The notes under the pieces are model-generated. The model did no database searches, was not told where the DNA came from, and saw only the letters and a program-made list of their open reading frames with translations. Below, piece by piece: positions 35,400-48,860 of a stretch of DNA of 64,000 nucleotides. Position numbers and translations under genes: made by a program. The stretch comes from Alisma plantago-aquatica (Eukaryota > Streptophyta > Magnoliopsida > Alismatales > Alismataceae). The first letter of the stretch is position 1, and the number at the start of each line of letters is the position of its first letter. The stretch covers positions 885,113,335 to 885,177,334 of the forward strand of contig OY856410.1 of assembly GCA_963693085.1 (NCBI GenBank), read 5' to 3'.

Positions 35400-37290
35400 G
35401 CCCATTTCAAGTACCTTGTTTTCCTTATTAGCATTGAGTTTGGCAATCTATTCTATTGTTAATCTTGGGCTTGTCTGCTTTAATGTGGTTTGTGGGGCAG
35501 TACCCTGCATTGTCATTTTTGGGTTGCCCCCTTTTATTTTTATATTGTTGTTGTTGGTACCAAATGTATCTAGAATTTTGGATCTAATGTGTTTCCTATG
35601 TCCTCCACGTTGATCAATATCATGTAATAACATTGTGCATGTCGTACCAGTTTCATGTATTTCTTCTATAGGCATAGCAATTTCACTCTGTGTTTTGTCG
35701 ATCTATGCTTGACCATTATCCTCTGTATCTTCCCTAGTTTCATCTTGACTTATTTCCACCACTTTATATATGTTAGGGTTATCCACCCTATGGTCCTCAT
35801 TGTCCATCTCAATGTTGCCACTTTAGGTTTTAGCTTGCTCCACATTCAAATAGTATGATTCAATAGTGGTTCTCCTACCTTATCCATGGTGCTTGTCATC
35901 TTCTTCTTTTCTTTCCACTCTCTTGTTGTTTTTGTGTTTCATCACTTTCCATCTATACGATTGATAATCTTACTAGGTGCTTCCACATTGTCTTTTGGTT
36001 CCTCACCATGCTAGCACTGCAAATTTATTTGCCTAATTTGATTGTAGATCTGGGGTCAAAATTGGGTTAGGCGGTTTTTTCCTAATTTTTTCTTCTATAA
36101 CTCCTACTATGTATGCTTCTCTGGGTTTTCCAGTTGCCATCTTGGTTGTCATTGTTAATTTGACTTTGTGGTTCTATATGGTTTCCTAATGGTGTTTATT
36201 GTGGGGTTTCTCCTTGCACTCAGTCTCCATATGTCCTGTGTTACCACATATGGAGCATTTCTTGGGCACCATTTCATACTTGAAAGATTATTCAATACCA
36301 TTGATCATGATCATTGGTATTAGAGGTTTATCAGTGTCTAACACAATTTCTAGCCATGCAAATTTACTCCATGTTCTTCACCCTCTGTGGATACAACTTT
36401 AATAAGTCTTCCAAGTGTGAGTCCCAATTATTCAAATCTTGTTAGGATATAGAGATGTAGTGGTAGCTATAAGATACAAACCTAGGTGACTAGGTAATTG
36501 GGTAGCTTTGCTAAAGGTTTGAAGCTTGGGTGCCATTCCCACACGGCAACACAGTGACCAAAAACCTTCCAAGGACCCCTAGTCATCACAATTTTGAAGT
36601 CTCTCTTGCACGAAATCTACACTACAAAGTGCATCATATCCAACTCAAAAATATTAAATCTTCATGTCATGCCCCACATAGCTTTGATATGCTCACTCAT
36701 TATCATATAACCTATCTCTCCACCCATGGGTTAGATAACCACCTCATACTACCATGGATCCATGAGGTTCTATTGAGCCTCAAGTATACGATCGATTGCA
36801 GGCATGTCGTCCTTCTGGCTGAGAATGATGTCTTTATCATCTAAGTCACTCATGAATAGGATTTCTAAGAAGAATAGGTTGTTTTGTTCTTGAACCTTAT
36901 TCATGATATGCTTGGTCCATATCGAACTTGTCAGCAGATGAGAACCCAGAGAAGGAAAGTCAGTATCTATAGAAGTAGGTTGTTCATGGGACAATCTCCC
37001 AGTACTGCCACCCCTATCCATGTCATCCTCTGAACCTATGCCCATTTCTAAAGTTGTCAAACTCTGACTTCCCATCATACCACTCCATTGGAATTCTATG
37101 CCTATACCAAGAACCAAATACCTAACTCCACCCTCCTCTAAAGGCTAGTTGCTTCATGCATCCTCCTTCCTCAGATTCTCTTTGTCCTCTCCATAGCCAA
37201 TCCCATCTTGAACGCCTCCTTGATGACGATTGTGGACGATTCTTGTTTCCCGGCCACTACCTCCACTACCAAACCCTCGCCCCCCACATC
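35400..37290 (-). pseudogene. LINE ORF1 relic (DUF4283-like plus CCHC knuckle)
   Basis: This stretch lies just upstream of ORF2 on the minus strand, where plant L1 elements carry ORF1, the RNA-binding partner. The reading 'FKIVMTRGPWKVFGHC' followed by 'WEWHPSFKPLAKLPNYLVT' (about 36,480-36,600) matches the DUF4283 pattern (…GPW…W.P.F.P…). 'VLDTDKPLIPMIMINGIE' leads to a CX2CX4HX4C zinc knuckle (CSICGNTGHMETEC, 36,216-36,257). An open N-terminal stretch lies at 36,770-37,117 and an open C-terminal stretch at 35,448-35,675. Frameshifts and stops separate them. The true start was not found; 37,290 is approximate. Confidence 0.72.
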
Positions 37291-38939
37291 CCCTTGTCTT
37301 CCTTCCCTTAGTATAAAAGAGCATTTTAGAATAAGATAACCAATTGAATGTCTTGTGGAGTCAGTTACACAAATTCATTAGTTAGTTATTTTTACCGTAA
37401 TTTGACAATCAATAATCATCTTTAGTCTAATATATGAAAGGAATTTGATAAATACAAAATAATGTGTCAATTAATTAAAATTGAGAATATATGCATAAAA
37501 TGAGTATTTATCAACCCTGGAATGATATAAAATACCAAACATTTTGCAAAGGTGAAATTAACATTAAAACATGATTCTTCACATCCTATTTAGTTAACAT
37601 GCCAAATTGCATGTCAATAAGACATTTTTACCCTCCCATTTAGTTAACTGAACTCACAAACTTTAATACATATCAATGCATTACTAATCCCACTTAACAC
37701 ATGAGTTGTCATTCTATGTTTCCTTGTAACGTGTGAACCCCCTCCCTGTGTGTTCTTATCCCCCACTCTCTATATTATTTTCCACTAACCCTCGCAATTG
37801 GTGTTTGTTCCCTCCTCCTCTTCTCTATCTAATCCCCTCTTCTCCTCTCTCTCTTCCCCCCTATTTCTAATCCTCCACCCTCCCTTGTTCTCTCCATGCA
37901 TGGTATGAATACTACTTGCCATTACAAAAAAATGTGTTGTAGCCCAAACATGCATATCAATCACCACTACAGTCAGACACTAGAAACCAGTCTATATCTC
38001 TCCCAAAATGTCCTCTTCTATCACTCTTACAACCTCAAAAAAACTACCAATCAAACTCTAAGAAATCTCAACAAATGTCAACTCTGTTGTCTACTACAGT
38101 TGTAACTCCAGATTCAGCATAACATCACCACCTTCTCAAGCTATTATATCTTGAGACTATTCTGATTTGTGTCACTGAATAACAAATAATAGGAAGCAAC
38201 TTTCAGCACAACAATCATTATTACAAACCAACATATTGAAGGTCATTTCAAAATTGTCGTTGTGGTTGGTCAAAACTATAAAAAACATGGTGAAAGGAGT
38301 GTTGATTATTATGTCTAGACAATGGCCCTAGTAGGGTGATGATTTATACCTATTTCAATGTGGGGAATCATCATTCAGGGTACATCTAGGATGATTAACC
38401 AAACTTGAGTATTTGTTGTAGTTCATATAGGGTACAAAATGTGAGAAAATTAGAAGCAATATTGTACCGACTCATTTAGGCATGATGATTATGGTATGAA
38501 TGTTGATCTCAAATATGTTTTTAAGTGATGTGGCATATTCTTTTGATTAATTTATTTGAAACTTAACTATATGTTGATAGCCTGCTCTTTATTTGGGAAA
38601 ACCCCTTTTATATATGTAAACTAAAATATTTCTCAAATGTTATTCATATGCACGTACTTAGTGTTTATTAATACATGCCTTTATTTCCTATTTTCTGAGT
38701 TCCCCTTCCACCTTGGTGTAGGCACATACAGGACAAGGGTTTTACAAGGATATATTGGAGTGGCATGGTAGCTATCTACTAATGCCCTTACATGTTATTA
38801 AATGTATACATTTTATGGTGAGGATAATTGGTATATGAATAATCATGTAACTTTGTAATTGCTATGTTTCTGCTACTTATTAACTATGTTGCTTTCTGAT
38901 ATATGTACCATATCAGGGGAATAAAATTTGTCCCCTCCT
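37291..38939. other. Unannotated AT-rich DNA
   Basis: No protein domain, RNA gene, terminal repeat or tandem repeat is recognised. There is a pyrimidine-rich stretch at about 37,790-37,880. Possible 5' leader of the LINE at the left edge; the rest is unassigned. Confidence 0.3.
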
Positions 38940-39660
38940 TCATTTTTGGAATAGGATGATTTTATTTCTCCATTTAGTGAGAAGTGGATCCCCTCTCAGG
39001 TCCAACTCCTTGCAATGTATCTTTAGAATCCAAACATGTTCTTGCATCATCTCATGTTTTTTTACCATTAGAGCATGAAGTGTTCTCATAGACAAAGGAA
39101 CAACACACCAAGAACCTTTTAGGCTCCCATTCACATTCAATCTCCCTTATGTTATTCCCATATATCATTAACTAGACATATAATATTAGGGAATAGATAA
39201 TCAATGAAGATAAGAACATTTATCCTTATGAATACAATTAAGGGAATTCCCTTTTTTATTTTCAACATCAATGAGAATATGTATAGAACTTCCAATTCTA
39301 TGAAACATGTTCTTGCACCATTGCTTTAGTGGTGGGTTTAAGACCCTCACCAAAACTTGAATGCAATTCATCATACTCTTCTCCAGTCAAACTCTATTTG
39401 GCATTATTTTTTAATCATTGGCTTCCCCTTGATGAACCAAGGGTCATCCTACAAAGTGTGGAGAATATATGATCTACATAGAAGCTAAAACAAAGAAATC
39501 CTTCTTGACAAAATCTTGATTCATACCTTCCACAACCATTTAGTATGTTTTGTGAAGGTAGGGATGTGTAACTTAAAATCAATGGCATTGCCTGATACAC
39601 CATCCTCCATTTTAATGCATTCTCCATAACCTACCTTTTTGGATAATGAAGTTTCTTATT
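38940..39660 (-). pseudogene. Second, strongly decayed LINE relic (DUF4283-like)
   Basis: Across shifting minus-strand frames the order fits a DUF4283 LINE ORF1: 'ENALKW' (about 39,625), then 'SGNAIDFKL', followed by 'PWFIKGKPMIKK' (about 39,430) and 'MFHRIGSSIHILIDV' (about 39,270-39,315). An open stretch of 66 codons (38,940-39,140) follows with no clear domain. It is separate from the LINE at 35,400-37,290, which has its own DUF4283 copy. Identification rests on short pieces only. Confidence 0.4.
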
Positions 39661-40959
39661 CTAAACCTCCACATGAATTTTCTTCAATCTAGTATTCTCC
39701 TGACAAGAAGACCTAAATAGATACACCAATGAAGCTTGGATAATAGAAGAACCTAAGGAGGGATAGATTCAAATTTAAGAACTATAGTATAAATCCCTTC
39801 CAAATGCACGCTTTGATCCCCTTTTGTCTCTTCAAACACTTCAAGCACGCAATATATATCACCTAGTAATACATCATAATTGATAATTTAACTAAAGAGG
39901 ACATAAAAGACATAAATCACTTGTTCCATTAGAATGGGCATTATATGCTCAAAACTAGGTGAGGGTTTGATGTTCATGGTAGGATGTGATGACAATTTAG
40001 TCTACTCCCATGATTCCTACTCTAATGGTAGCATTTCATATGAGAAATATATAACCTAACAAATCCATTGTCTCTATAGTATTTTAGGAGTAATTAAACC
40101 TTAAAAGCCCATGGTCTCCCACACCCATTCATCATATTTCTTGTTTATAGAAAAAATAGAATCACAATTGTAAATCCATGACCTAGATTAATTCATTAAC
40201 ATACTTACCAATATTAATTGTGTACTTAGTTCCTTAATAAATTATTAATTTATATTTTAATATTGAATGGTGATGTCACATTTAAATTTAAAACAAATTG
40301 TAGTTTGTGTGCTCTATTTTATGATTTTATGTACAATTTTGGGCTTGTATAAAATTTTTGATTTTTAGAGGTCTAACTACAAATTTAATTCATGTATATT
40401 TTGACCTGTGGAAATTTCATAATTTATAGATTATATTTTTATTTGGAAATTATTGAACTTTATTGCATGGGATATCAGTCCCTTATATACCAGTTAGTGG
40501 GTGGTGGTAGTTATTGTGTCGATCGATGAAATTTTAATCCGAAGTTTACTTTGGCAAACTGATGAAAATAGTCTAGCTTCTAAATCGAGAGCCATGTTTG
40601 TAAAACCAATGGCAACTACTCTTTGACTTGTTGACCGATGGGATTAACTTCCTCTACTAACAGATAAAAGTTTTTTTGGCCTTCTCAGACAAGTGACAAA
40701 AAATGTCCTATGATGATTGATGAGAATCTAGTTGAGCTAGTGACCGAATTACTTTTCACCGGTCGATGTTGCTAAACTTGAATGACCGACGAAAGTAAGG
40801 CAGAAGGTAAACAAATGAGATTTTGTTTTAAATCCTTCAAACCCACGAGCTACAAATTACTAATCCAATAGAAGTTATTCGATGAAGAAACTAGATAGTT
40901 TGACCGATGGAATATAGTGACTAGAGGCCTAAATACAATGAGAATATACACAACAAACC
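39661..40959. other. Mostly unassigned; possible old LTR fragment at the right
   Basis: From about 40,310 to 40,400 the words resemble the head of the B-type LTR (ATTTTATGTACAATTTTGGG, compare 'attttgtgtacattttggac' at 17,372). From 40,520 to 40,915 a GACCGATG/GGTCGATG word recurs about five times. This fits a diverged giant-LTR family with its own short motif, but no ends are visible. Nothing is recognised in 39,661-40,300. Confidence 0.3.
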
Positions 40960-43713
40960 TGTGAGAACCCGATACACTAAATAAGATTACTCAAATTATA
41001 AAACACAATCGATCACTAATTAATCACAATCCCAAAAAATGGGTAAATTAAAACCGATTTCAATTTCAACACACGCTCAGAAACATTTGCATAAGAGCCC
41101 AACATCTTTCTTATATCCATACTATGCCAGGATTTTGATACAAATTGTTCTATTGCCTTGGCCACAACATATATACACAAGATAACAATATTTGTACATG
41201 CCACACAATAAACATTAACATGCTAACAAAATTTTGATTCATTTGAAACACCATATACAAACTTTTCCTATCTGGACCTGAGAGTACAGAGACGACTCTA
41301 GGACACACTAGACATCTAATCAATTTTCTCAAAGATTCATTACTATAGCTCCTCTTTGCTGCCACAAGTTTGTTTTTGTCACTTTTGATTACCTAAAAAT
41401 ATGTGGTGAACCACAAGGGTGAGACCCAGTCCCAGTAAGAGATATAACCTCCAACAACGCTTATTGATTACAACATTTTAAATAGTAGATAGCTGAGTAG
41501 TTGGAGTATATAATAATCAATTGAATAGATTGAACAGTTCAAGTATGCTAAATAGATTAAACAATTAATCTAAGCAACAAGTATGATCATCAATGCATAT
41601 ATAGATAACAACTAAATCCATTTATTTGGATAGATATCTACTCAAATATCATCAAATTGCATCTAATAACAATCATTATCATTAATCTATCTATCATCAT
41701 ATTCCTTGCTAACAACATAAGCAATCTAGTAGCATAAGCATCCCTAACATCATGAATATGTCTAGTAACATAACATGGCTATCAATATTGGCATCTCAAA
41801 TAAAGGGAACAAATCTATATCATAAGTAGAACTAAGATTATAACATAATGAACTACCTAGGCATGATTAGCAATTTAAGCATTTCTAATTACATAGGCAT
41901 GGCTAGCAATATTAAACATATCTAGCAGCAACATCTTAACCATCAGTGTCAGTATATTTGACAACATATGAATGTTTACAACATGAGCATAACTACAACA
42001 TAAGCATATCTACTATCTCTTATTGTACTATACATGATCTCAGTGAAAAGAAAGCAGGAAAGGGTTATCATCCAATATGAAGTGTTGTGTATAACCATAA
42101 ATAGATATGCTAGACAGATGTCTTACATATTTTATTATGCCCTGGGGAATTTGAATCGTACCATCCAAAGTCCAACTGACCCATGTGAAGGGCTATTTGG
42201 TTTTGTATAAGATCTAGGAGTGTCGGTATCCTAAGATCTCTTCCCCTCAGTCAAAGCTGCCACCATAGAAACATATAGTCATGTAACTAGCCCACCTTGG
42301 TACAGGTCACGGTGCTAGCATCTAGGGTATTCAAACCCAATCATTGAGGCACAACCGTAGTTGTCCTCTAATCACATCATGTTATAATCATGGAGACACA
42401 ACCATAGCCATTCTCAATCACATCAGATCTATGAGGCATGACCATAGCCAACCTCCACAATCTGCATTGTGGATGATAAGGATATATCCTCAACCTGCCA
42501 CCCCCACATACTCAATAGTATGCACTCCGAATTTCCCTTAGGACTACTTGTTTCACCATCTAGCAAGTTCTGACACTGAAGATGGCTCTATGGCACAGGG
42601 CACTACATTATTAGAGTTGCACTTGATTAGTTATGCCAATTGGGTGAATTAAGGTTGCATCAAACAAGTGGACATACAAACCCTAATTCACTTCTAGCAA
42701 GCATAAAAATATTAAAACTTGAAAAGATATAAAATGTATGAAACATAATTTCTCATCTCATCATCACATGGTACTATTCACTTGCCATTCATGAGACTAC
42801 ACTAATCATCATACTATCACAAGATATAAATCCTTTTCACAATATCACAGGGTATCAACCCTTATCAACACAAGAGGATTACACCTCATTCAGGGCTCAA
42901 CCATGCCCAAAGGTCATTAAGACCATCATATTATCACATGATATAAATCATTTTCACAATATCATAGGGTATCAACCCTTATCAATACAAGAGGATTACA
43001 CCTCATTCAGGGCTCAACCATGCCCAAAGGTCATTAAGACCATCATATTATTCCCTGTGAGATCATCATTATCTTTGCATGCCTTATAACAAGGCTCAAC
43101 AACATTACTTACATATAATACACTGGATCAGCACAATATTGCATTAATGAGCTAGGAGATATTCATAAACAATCATAACAGGGTTATATTAACATTAAGA
43201 ACATTCCTTTATTACATCAACATACAAGGAATCTAGATATGATTAACCCTCATTATATTCATAATGCACATATTTAGCTTAAGAAAGTATCAACCATATT
43301 GCTATGGTAACCATCAATTAACACATTAAGGTTATGATCATGTTAATGAGGTTATTCCACAATCGTTCCATCATATAAGAATGTTAAACATGAATACTCA
43401 TATTTATCTATTTGCATTAGAGTTAGGTTCAACATGATAAATTATATCAATGTTACTAATTAGCACTTATACCCAAACCCTAACTCACGGCATCACCATT
43501 GGATCATGGATGCACAAGGTGAAGCATCACCATCACATTCCATAATATTCTCAAGTATGAACCCACACATAAATCAAGGTGTAACCATCGGGTTATAGCC
43601 TAATAGGGTTTCAACAACAATAACATAGTACCCCATGATTGTATTAGTCATTAAAGGACTATTCATACCCAATTACCATCATTTATTTATATTAAAGCTA
43701 GGTATAACAACCT
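40960..43713 (-). mobile_element. F: B-like LTR, minus strand, interrupted by element E
   Basis: The plus strand starts TGTGAGAACCCG, the complement of an LTR end. Reading leftwards it matches the B LTR in reverse: core GGGTGAGACCCAGTCCC / GATATAACCTCC / TTATTG at 41,399-41,470, and later 'ccattatacctagctt'-type sequence near 43,690. The match stops at 43,713, where E begins, so the rest of this LTR should lie to the right of E beyond the window. A 117-bp tandem duplication lies inside. No interior is seen on its left side. Confidence 0.8.
42807..43040. repeat. Tandem duplication, 2 x 117 bp
   Basis: 42,807-42,923 and 42,924-43,040 are near-identical neighbours, each starting CATCATA and ending GGTCATTAAGAC. 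The corresponding part of element B occurs once, so the duplication is private to F. Confidence 0.88.
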
Positions 43714-44529
43714 TGTTACAACCCCAATTTTGCATATATTTTCATAATTGAAATGGATTGATTTTATGAATTTGGACTTAATTGAAAAGGTTGTATGCTT
43801 TGCTTCAAAGAAGGGATTTCTTTGCAAATCTCCCTTTTGATAGGAATTTCGTGGTTCCTATTATTTAATTGATCCAATAATGGATATAAAAGAGAAGAAA
43901 AGAAGAAAAGTCCAAGAAATGGAAAAAGATACATGATAATGGATATTAAGCAAAAGTATTTATGAGAAATACTTGGAAATATCTAGAAAATGGCATAATG
44001 GCCACAATTGTTTGAATGTCATTTACATATGATTTCTAATAGAAACATTAGTCAAAATAAAAGAAAGGGAAAAGTAATTAATTTGAATAAAGGAATAAAA
44101 AAGGAAAAGGATAAAAGATGAGGAAAGAGGCCAAAGAAATACAGAGGAAATATGTTTAATCAACAAGATGTCTTGCCTTTCTCGTAATATCACTTGGTTC
44201 TAGATTTTTGAAAAGGAAGGTATCTTTGTAAATCAATTTTTAGGTGCAAACAAAAGAAAAGCATTGTTTGAGTGGGAACGAACCTTGCCAAATCAGACTC
44301 TTCTGGAAAATTGGGGATTCCCATATCAGAACAATGAGATTAACATAGGAAAAGTTTAATAGTCTTTATTTATAAGGGAATATAAAAATAATGTAATGAT
44401 TTTCCCTCCTAGATGTGTGACTTGCCACTTTGAGAAGAGGGTCCTCCCCATCCTCGTTTCATACGCCTCAGTTTGCAAGGGTTGTGGAATCGCACATTAA
44501 CAATCTTTTTGCAAGCAGACCAAACCTTC

Positions 44530-44537
44530 CTCACAAC
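44530..44537. repeat. Target-site duplication of hAT element, left (CTCACAAC)
   Basis: The 8-bp sequence CTCACAAC is repeated exactly at 51,333-51,340. Eight base pairs is the hallmark of hAT integration. Confidence 0.95.
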
Positions 44538-44549
44538 TAGAGCTGGCAA
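44538..44549 (+). repeat. hAT terminal inverted repeat, left
   Basis: TAGAGCTGGCAA, the inverse of 51,321-51,332 with one mismatch at the outermost base. Confidence 0.93.
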
Positions 44550-45100
44550 AAGTTGACCCGACCTGAGAAACCCGACCCGACCTACTCAAAACCCGACCCG
44601 CTAAAATTGGAAGAAAATATAAATCTGAACCCAACCTGACCCGACCCGATGCTTACCTAAAACCCAATATGACCTAAAAACATGGGACCCGAACCCGACC
44701 TGACTTGACCTGGAGCTGACCCGTAACCCGAATCAACTTGAAAATATTATAACCAATTTAACCGAGCCCGATAGTAACCCGACATGACATGGACCCGACC
44801 CGACATCAAAATGACCCAAGACCCGACCCGAAAGCAACATGACCCAACACCCAACCAGACCCAAAATCAACCTGACTATATGTAAACCTGACCCAACATC
44901 AACTTGATCCAACAGTGACCCAACTTGAATTTAACCTGACCCGATGTCAACCAGACCCAAAATCAACTCGATCCGACATCGTCCTAAATTGACATCTCCC
45001 AAACTGATATAAACACAACCCGAGATCACCTGACCTATTTTTATTCAGTCGGACCCAAAATCACATAGACTTAAGCATCAACACGACCCAATCTAATTAG
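44550..45100. repeat. Left subterminal array of GACCCGACC-type repeats
   Basis: Many degenerate copies of GACCCGACC, AACCCGACC and CCAACATGACC words, C-rich on the plus strand, fading towards 45,100. Subterminal repeats are where hAT transposases usually bind; that role here is inferred. Confidence 0.85.
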
Positions 45101-46585
45101 AACAAACTCATCCTGACAGACCATGATTCCCACTGAAATTTTTGACCCAATATTGTTGTGATTTACATACTCTTCCCTCTTTCCCCTCTCTATTAAAATT
45201 TAGAGTAGGACATATTTTGCTCTCTTGACCACAAACACTAATTTTCTTTCTTTTTTTTTCTCAACTCATAGTCATAGACTCATAGGCTCATAACGTAATA
45301 GGCCCTTAGAAACAGTTCATATATTTTGAAGTGGTATAAATCTGATATATACACATGCATATCACATCCCTATGATCATGTATGCTAGTTTTTTCTAAAC
45401 AATTACTCCATGAAACAAGTGTTAGGAAATATTTTTATTCTCCATTTTATATATCTAGTTATGAGCTATATTTAATAGTTCATGCTAGTAAGCTTCCATC
45501 TTCTGTTACACATGTATGTGTTAATAATAAATTGATTGTTTCCTTGAAAAACCTTGTTGCGGATAAATGGTGTGAATAAACTATGTGTTTGATTTGGGTC
45601 GTCTCATAATTTGGATTTTTTCGCTTGAAGGTGTACATAATTTCATGGTAGTTTATACATATTGAATATATAATATGAGTACACACTTTATTTACAAAAT
45701 TAAACAGACGAATTCATGTGTCCATTTACTTGGTCGTTGTGGACTAATTTAAAATTGAATAAACATTGCTACACCTACAAGTTGATTATGTTTGATCATC
45801 TTTGAAGAGGTTAAATTGTCAAAAATGCACAACATACATCTATCAAGATAAATTAGTTAACAATTCTTAAATACTCTACAAAATTTAATAAAGTATGTGT
45901 TGAACTATTTTATCAAGTATACATGATTACTCTACAAAATTGTGTTACAGTTCATCAAACTTCATCCAGAAAAAGTTACGGATGAAATCAATAAGTTTCA
46001 AAACTCAAAGGTTGTCATGCACATAGGGTGTTTAATTTTTATTAAATCAAGTACAGCTGAAAGGAGGCCCGTACATAACCCATTAGTCCATCGTCACGAT
46101 TCATGAACCAAACTCGAAGCAATAAAATAGGTACCAATCGCTAGTAACAAAAAAAACTTTGCTGCTTCAATACACCAAGCATTCAAGATTTTAATGTTTC
46201 CAATACACCACGTTAATGTCTCTAAGTTTAAGACCATATGCATTGAAGAACCTTAGAGCTAGTGCTAGGATGCAGACTATGATGTCTATGGCATTGACAA
46301 CATAGTACCAATTAACCTCATGGAACATGAAAGAGATGCCAAAATAAAAGCCCTTGTCAATGAGCAAAATCCATTTCTAGACATCATAATATCTTGCTTA
46401 TTTGTTCTTGATTTAACATAATAGTAAAATGGAGAAATCTCACAAAATGTAAAAAAGAAAATGTTGCAATCAAGTCATTGAGTATCTACATCAATATAAA
46501 ATCTATGAAAGTGTTCCCCAACAAAATGGTAATTGAAAATATTAAACGCCTTCTACTTTAGTCCATTTTTCTTCAACCAAAATAG
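45101..46585. other. hAT internal non-coding DNA, downstream of the transposase
   Basis: AT-rich sequence between the left subterminal array and the transposase stop. It should hold the transposase 3' UTR and polyadenylation site; no domain or repeat is recognised. Confidence 0.5.
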
Positions 46586-48860
46586 CTAGGCCTGAATTGT
46601 CTCATCCATAGCAATATCTTCACCAACTTCAACTCCATCTGCATCCAATTCTGCATGAAAATCAATAAAATGAGAAAAAAATAAGAAATAGATAATAAGT
46701 CATACAGAAATGAATGAACTTAAAAACAATATATACCTTCATATCCATATAACCAATTACGAGTCGTCACCAAGGCTTCAACATTCTTTGACAAAAGGGA
46801 GCTTCTCCATTTGTTCAAAATTCTACCACCCATGCTAAAAGTTGACTCTGAAGCAACAGTGGTAATTGGAATCGCCATTATGTCTTTTGCCATACATGAT
46901 AGAATAGGAAAACTTTTTGATTGTCCTTTCCAATAATTAAGAATATCAAACGTAGCACATCGTGCCTCCTTTCGAATTTCAAAGTATCTCTCGACTTCAT
47001 TTTTATGGACACTGACCATAGACCCATAGCATGCCTCAAATTCCTAGTTTATTAATAAGGTATTCATCAACTAGAAGACTTCTTATAAAAATTATACTAT
47101 TAGTGAAAGTAAATTTTGAGAAATAATATTGAATACATCAAATAAATTACCTCTAGATCATCACTCTCCCTAATACACTCTGCTTGTGGCAATGTCTCTG
47201 GAAGAGTAGTTACAGAAGGCAGAGATACATGGTTCTCATAGCACTTAAAAAACTCATTGAATTGGACAAGCACCTCATTAGCCAGCCTTGAACCATATTC
47301 ATCACCATGTAGCTTTGTAAATGCAAATTTCACAAGATCAAACTTAAAATGAGGATCAAGAATTACACCAAAAGAAAGGATCATAGAGTAATCAGCCCAA
47401 TATTTTTCAAACTTTCCATACATTTGAGAGGCCATTGTGCTTATTTCAGAGTCCCCGAAATCCTTTGCTTTAAGCAAGAGTTTCTGAATTTTCCAAATGT
47501 TATAGAAATACAAATTGGCAGTCAGATACTCAGAACCAGAAAAATAATTTGTAATCTCATAAAATGGTTCCAACAACTCGCAAATTTTGCCCACCTTTGT
47601 CCACTCACCGGAGGAGATACGGTACTTGTAATTTGGTTCATTTGCACCAAAAATATCCAAAGCTCTCCTATAATGAAAAGCTCTACTTAACATTAGATAT
47701 GTTGAATTCCACCTAGTTGCAACATCCAGCCATAACTTTGTGGAACATGGTAGACCGATTCTTGTAACAATATCATTAAACTTAATAAGTCTACTTTCAG
47801 ATGCATCAATATACTTGACATTCTCCCTAACTTTTAAAACACAGCTTTCAATATTTTTCAACCCTTCTTTTACTACTAAATTCAAAATATGAGCTGAACA
47901 TCGAACATGGAAAAAATTTCCATCACATGGTAAACTTTCAAGCAATGTGGTTTTTAAATTCATTACCATGTTATCCATATTGGATGCATTATCCACAGTC
48001 ATACAAAGCACCTTTTTGTCAATACCCCACTCTTTAGATATCAAATCATGCAACAAATTATATAATTCAAGTCCTGTGTGAGGAGGAGGACAATGACAAA
48101 AGTTCAATACCTTTGAATTCAATTTCCAATTGTCATCCACATAATGCGCAGTGAGAGTGAGATAGCCACGAGAAGTACATGCTGTCCATATGTCACAAGT
48201 CAAGCAAATTCTACTAGATATTTGACTCAAAGTTTGTTTCAGATTTTGTTTTAGCTTATCATGTCTCCTAATGCATATTTTCTTCATGGTATTCCTAGAA
48301 ATTGTTTTCACATCTTCTTTAAGATATTGATGAACCTTCCTCAACCCTTCATGCTCAACCATTGAAAATGTATATCCATGCATCAAGATAGCATCAGCCA
48401 ACATCTCGTGATATTGTTCATTATTAAATTCCCTAGAAATAGGCTTAGTAGGACAATTCTTTATATACTCAACACAATTCTTTAGGTGTCTCTTCGGATT
48501 AGAAGTCCCCCATCTAGATTCTGCTCTATAATTTCCCTTCTTGCAATGTTTACATACTGAATGCAGGTTTCCTTGTTCATCTTCTATAATATCAAACTCA
48601 TCCCAAACTTCTGAATAACACTTTCTCTTTCCAACTGCCTTATCTAGAATTGGAGTTTTGGTGGATGGAACTGGAGTTGAGATTTGTGTCGGAGGATTCT
48701 CATCACCTCAAAATAGAAAGTTTGCAATAATCAATATCATTTCTTTACAACAATTAAGAAAAAAAGACCTACTACCTGCATTAGCTTGAGATGAAAAATC
48801 ATATGTTCCTATCACTTCTTCTTCTTGGGGTGTTCTAAAATTTTCATCCATAATCGTCAT
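46586..48860 (-). CDS. hAT transposase (zf-BED, RNase H-like, C-terminal dimerisation), four exons
   Basis: Binds the element ends and catalyses excision and reinsertion in the nucleus. Predicted exons: 48,860-48,776, 48,706-47,151, 47,043-46,737 and 46,650-46,586, all with GT..AG introns and matching phase; together they give 2,013 nt, 670 residues, no internal stop. A BED-type zinc finger lies at residues 63-106 (C80, C83, H102, C106). The RNase H-like core has Asp200 in CDIWTA and Asp267 in TVDNASNMDN. The dimerisation block at residues 556-645 contains PITTVASESTFSMGGRIL; Glu613 in SESTFS is the likely third acidic residue. The start at ATG 48,860 follows a good splice acceptor (TTTGCAG, 48,875-48,869), so a 5' UTR intron is likely. 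Length and order match plant RICESLEEPER/Ac-type hAT proteins. A domesticated gene is less likely because ends and duplication are intact. Confidence 0.93.
46651..46736 (-). other. Transposase intron 3
   Basis: Donor GAAG|GTATATAT at 46,736, acceptor TTTTCATGCAG ending at 46,651. Splicing replaces the read-through end 'GIYCF' by an acidic tail (ELDADGVEVGEDIA...), typical of hAT protein C-termini. Confidence 0.8.
47044..47150 (-). other. Transposase intron 2
   Basis: Donor GAG|GTAATTTA at 47,150, acceptor AAACTAG|GAATTT ending at 47,044. Removing 107 bp joins DDLE to EFEACYGS in phase 0 and reunites the RNase H-like and dimerisation parts. Confidence 0.85.
48707..48775 (-). other. Transposase intron 1
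   Basis: Donor GCAG|GTAGTAGG at 48,775, acceptor TATTTTGAG ending at 48,707. At 69 bp it is short but T-rich. It joins a 28-codon first exon to the BED exon in frame. Confidence 0.75.

Noticed and set aside
36530..36844. 104-codon plus-strand frame
   Set aside because: It is antisense to the LINE ORF1 relic and shows no domain.
47349..47690. 113-codon plus-strand frame
   Set aside because: It is the antisense shadow of the hAT transposase exon.
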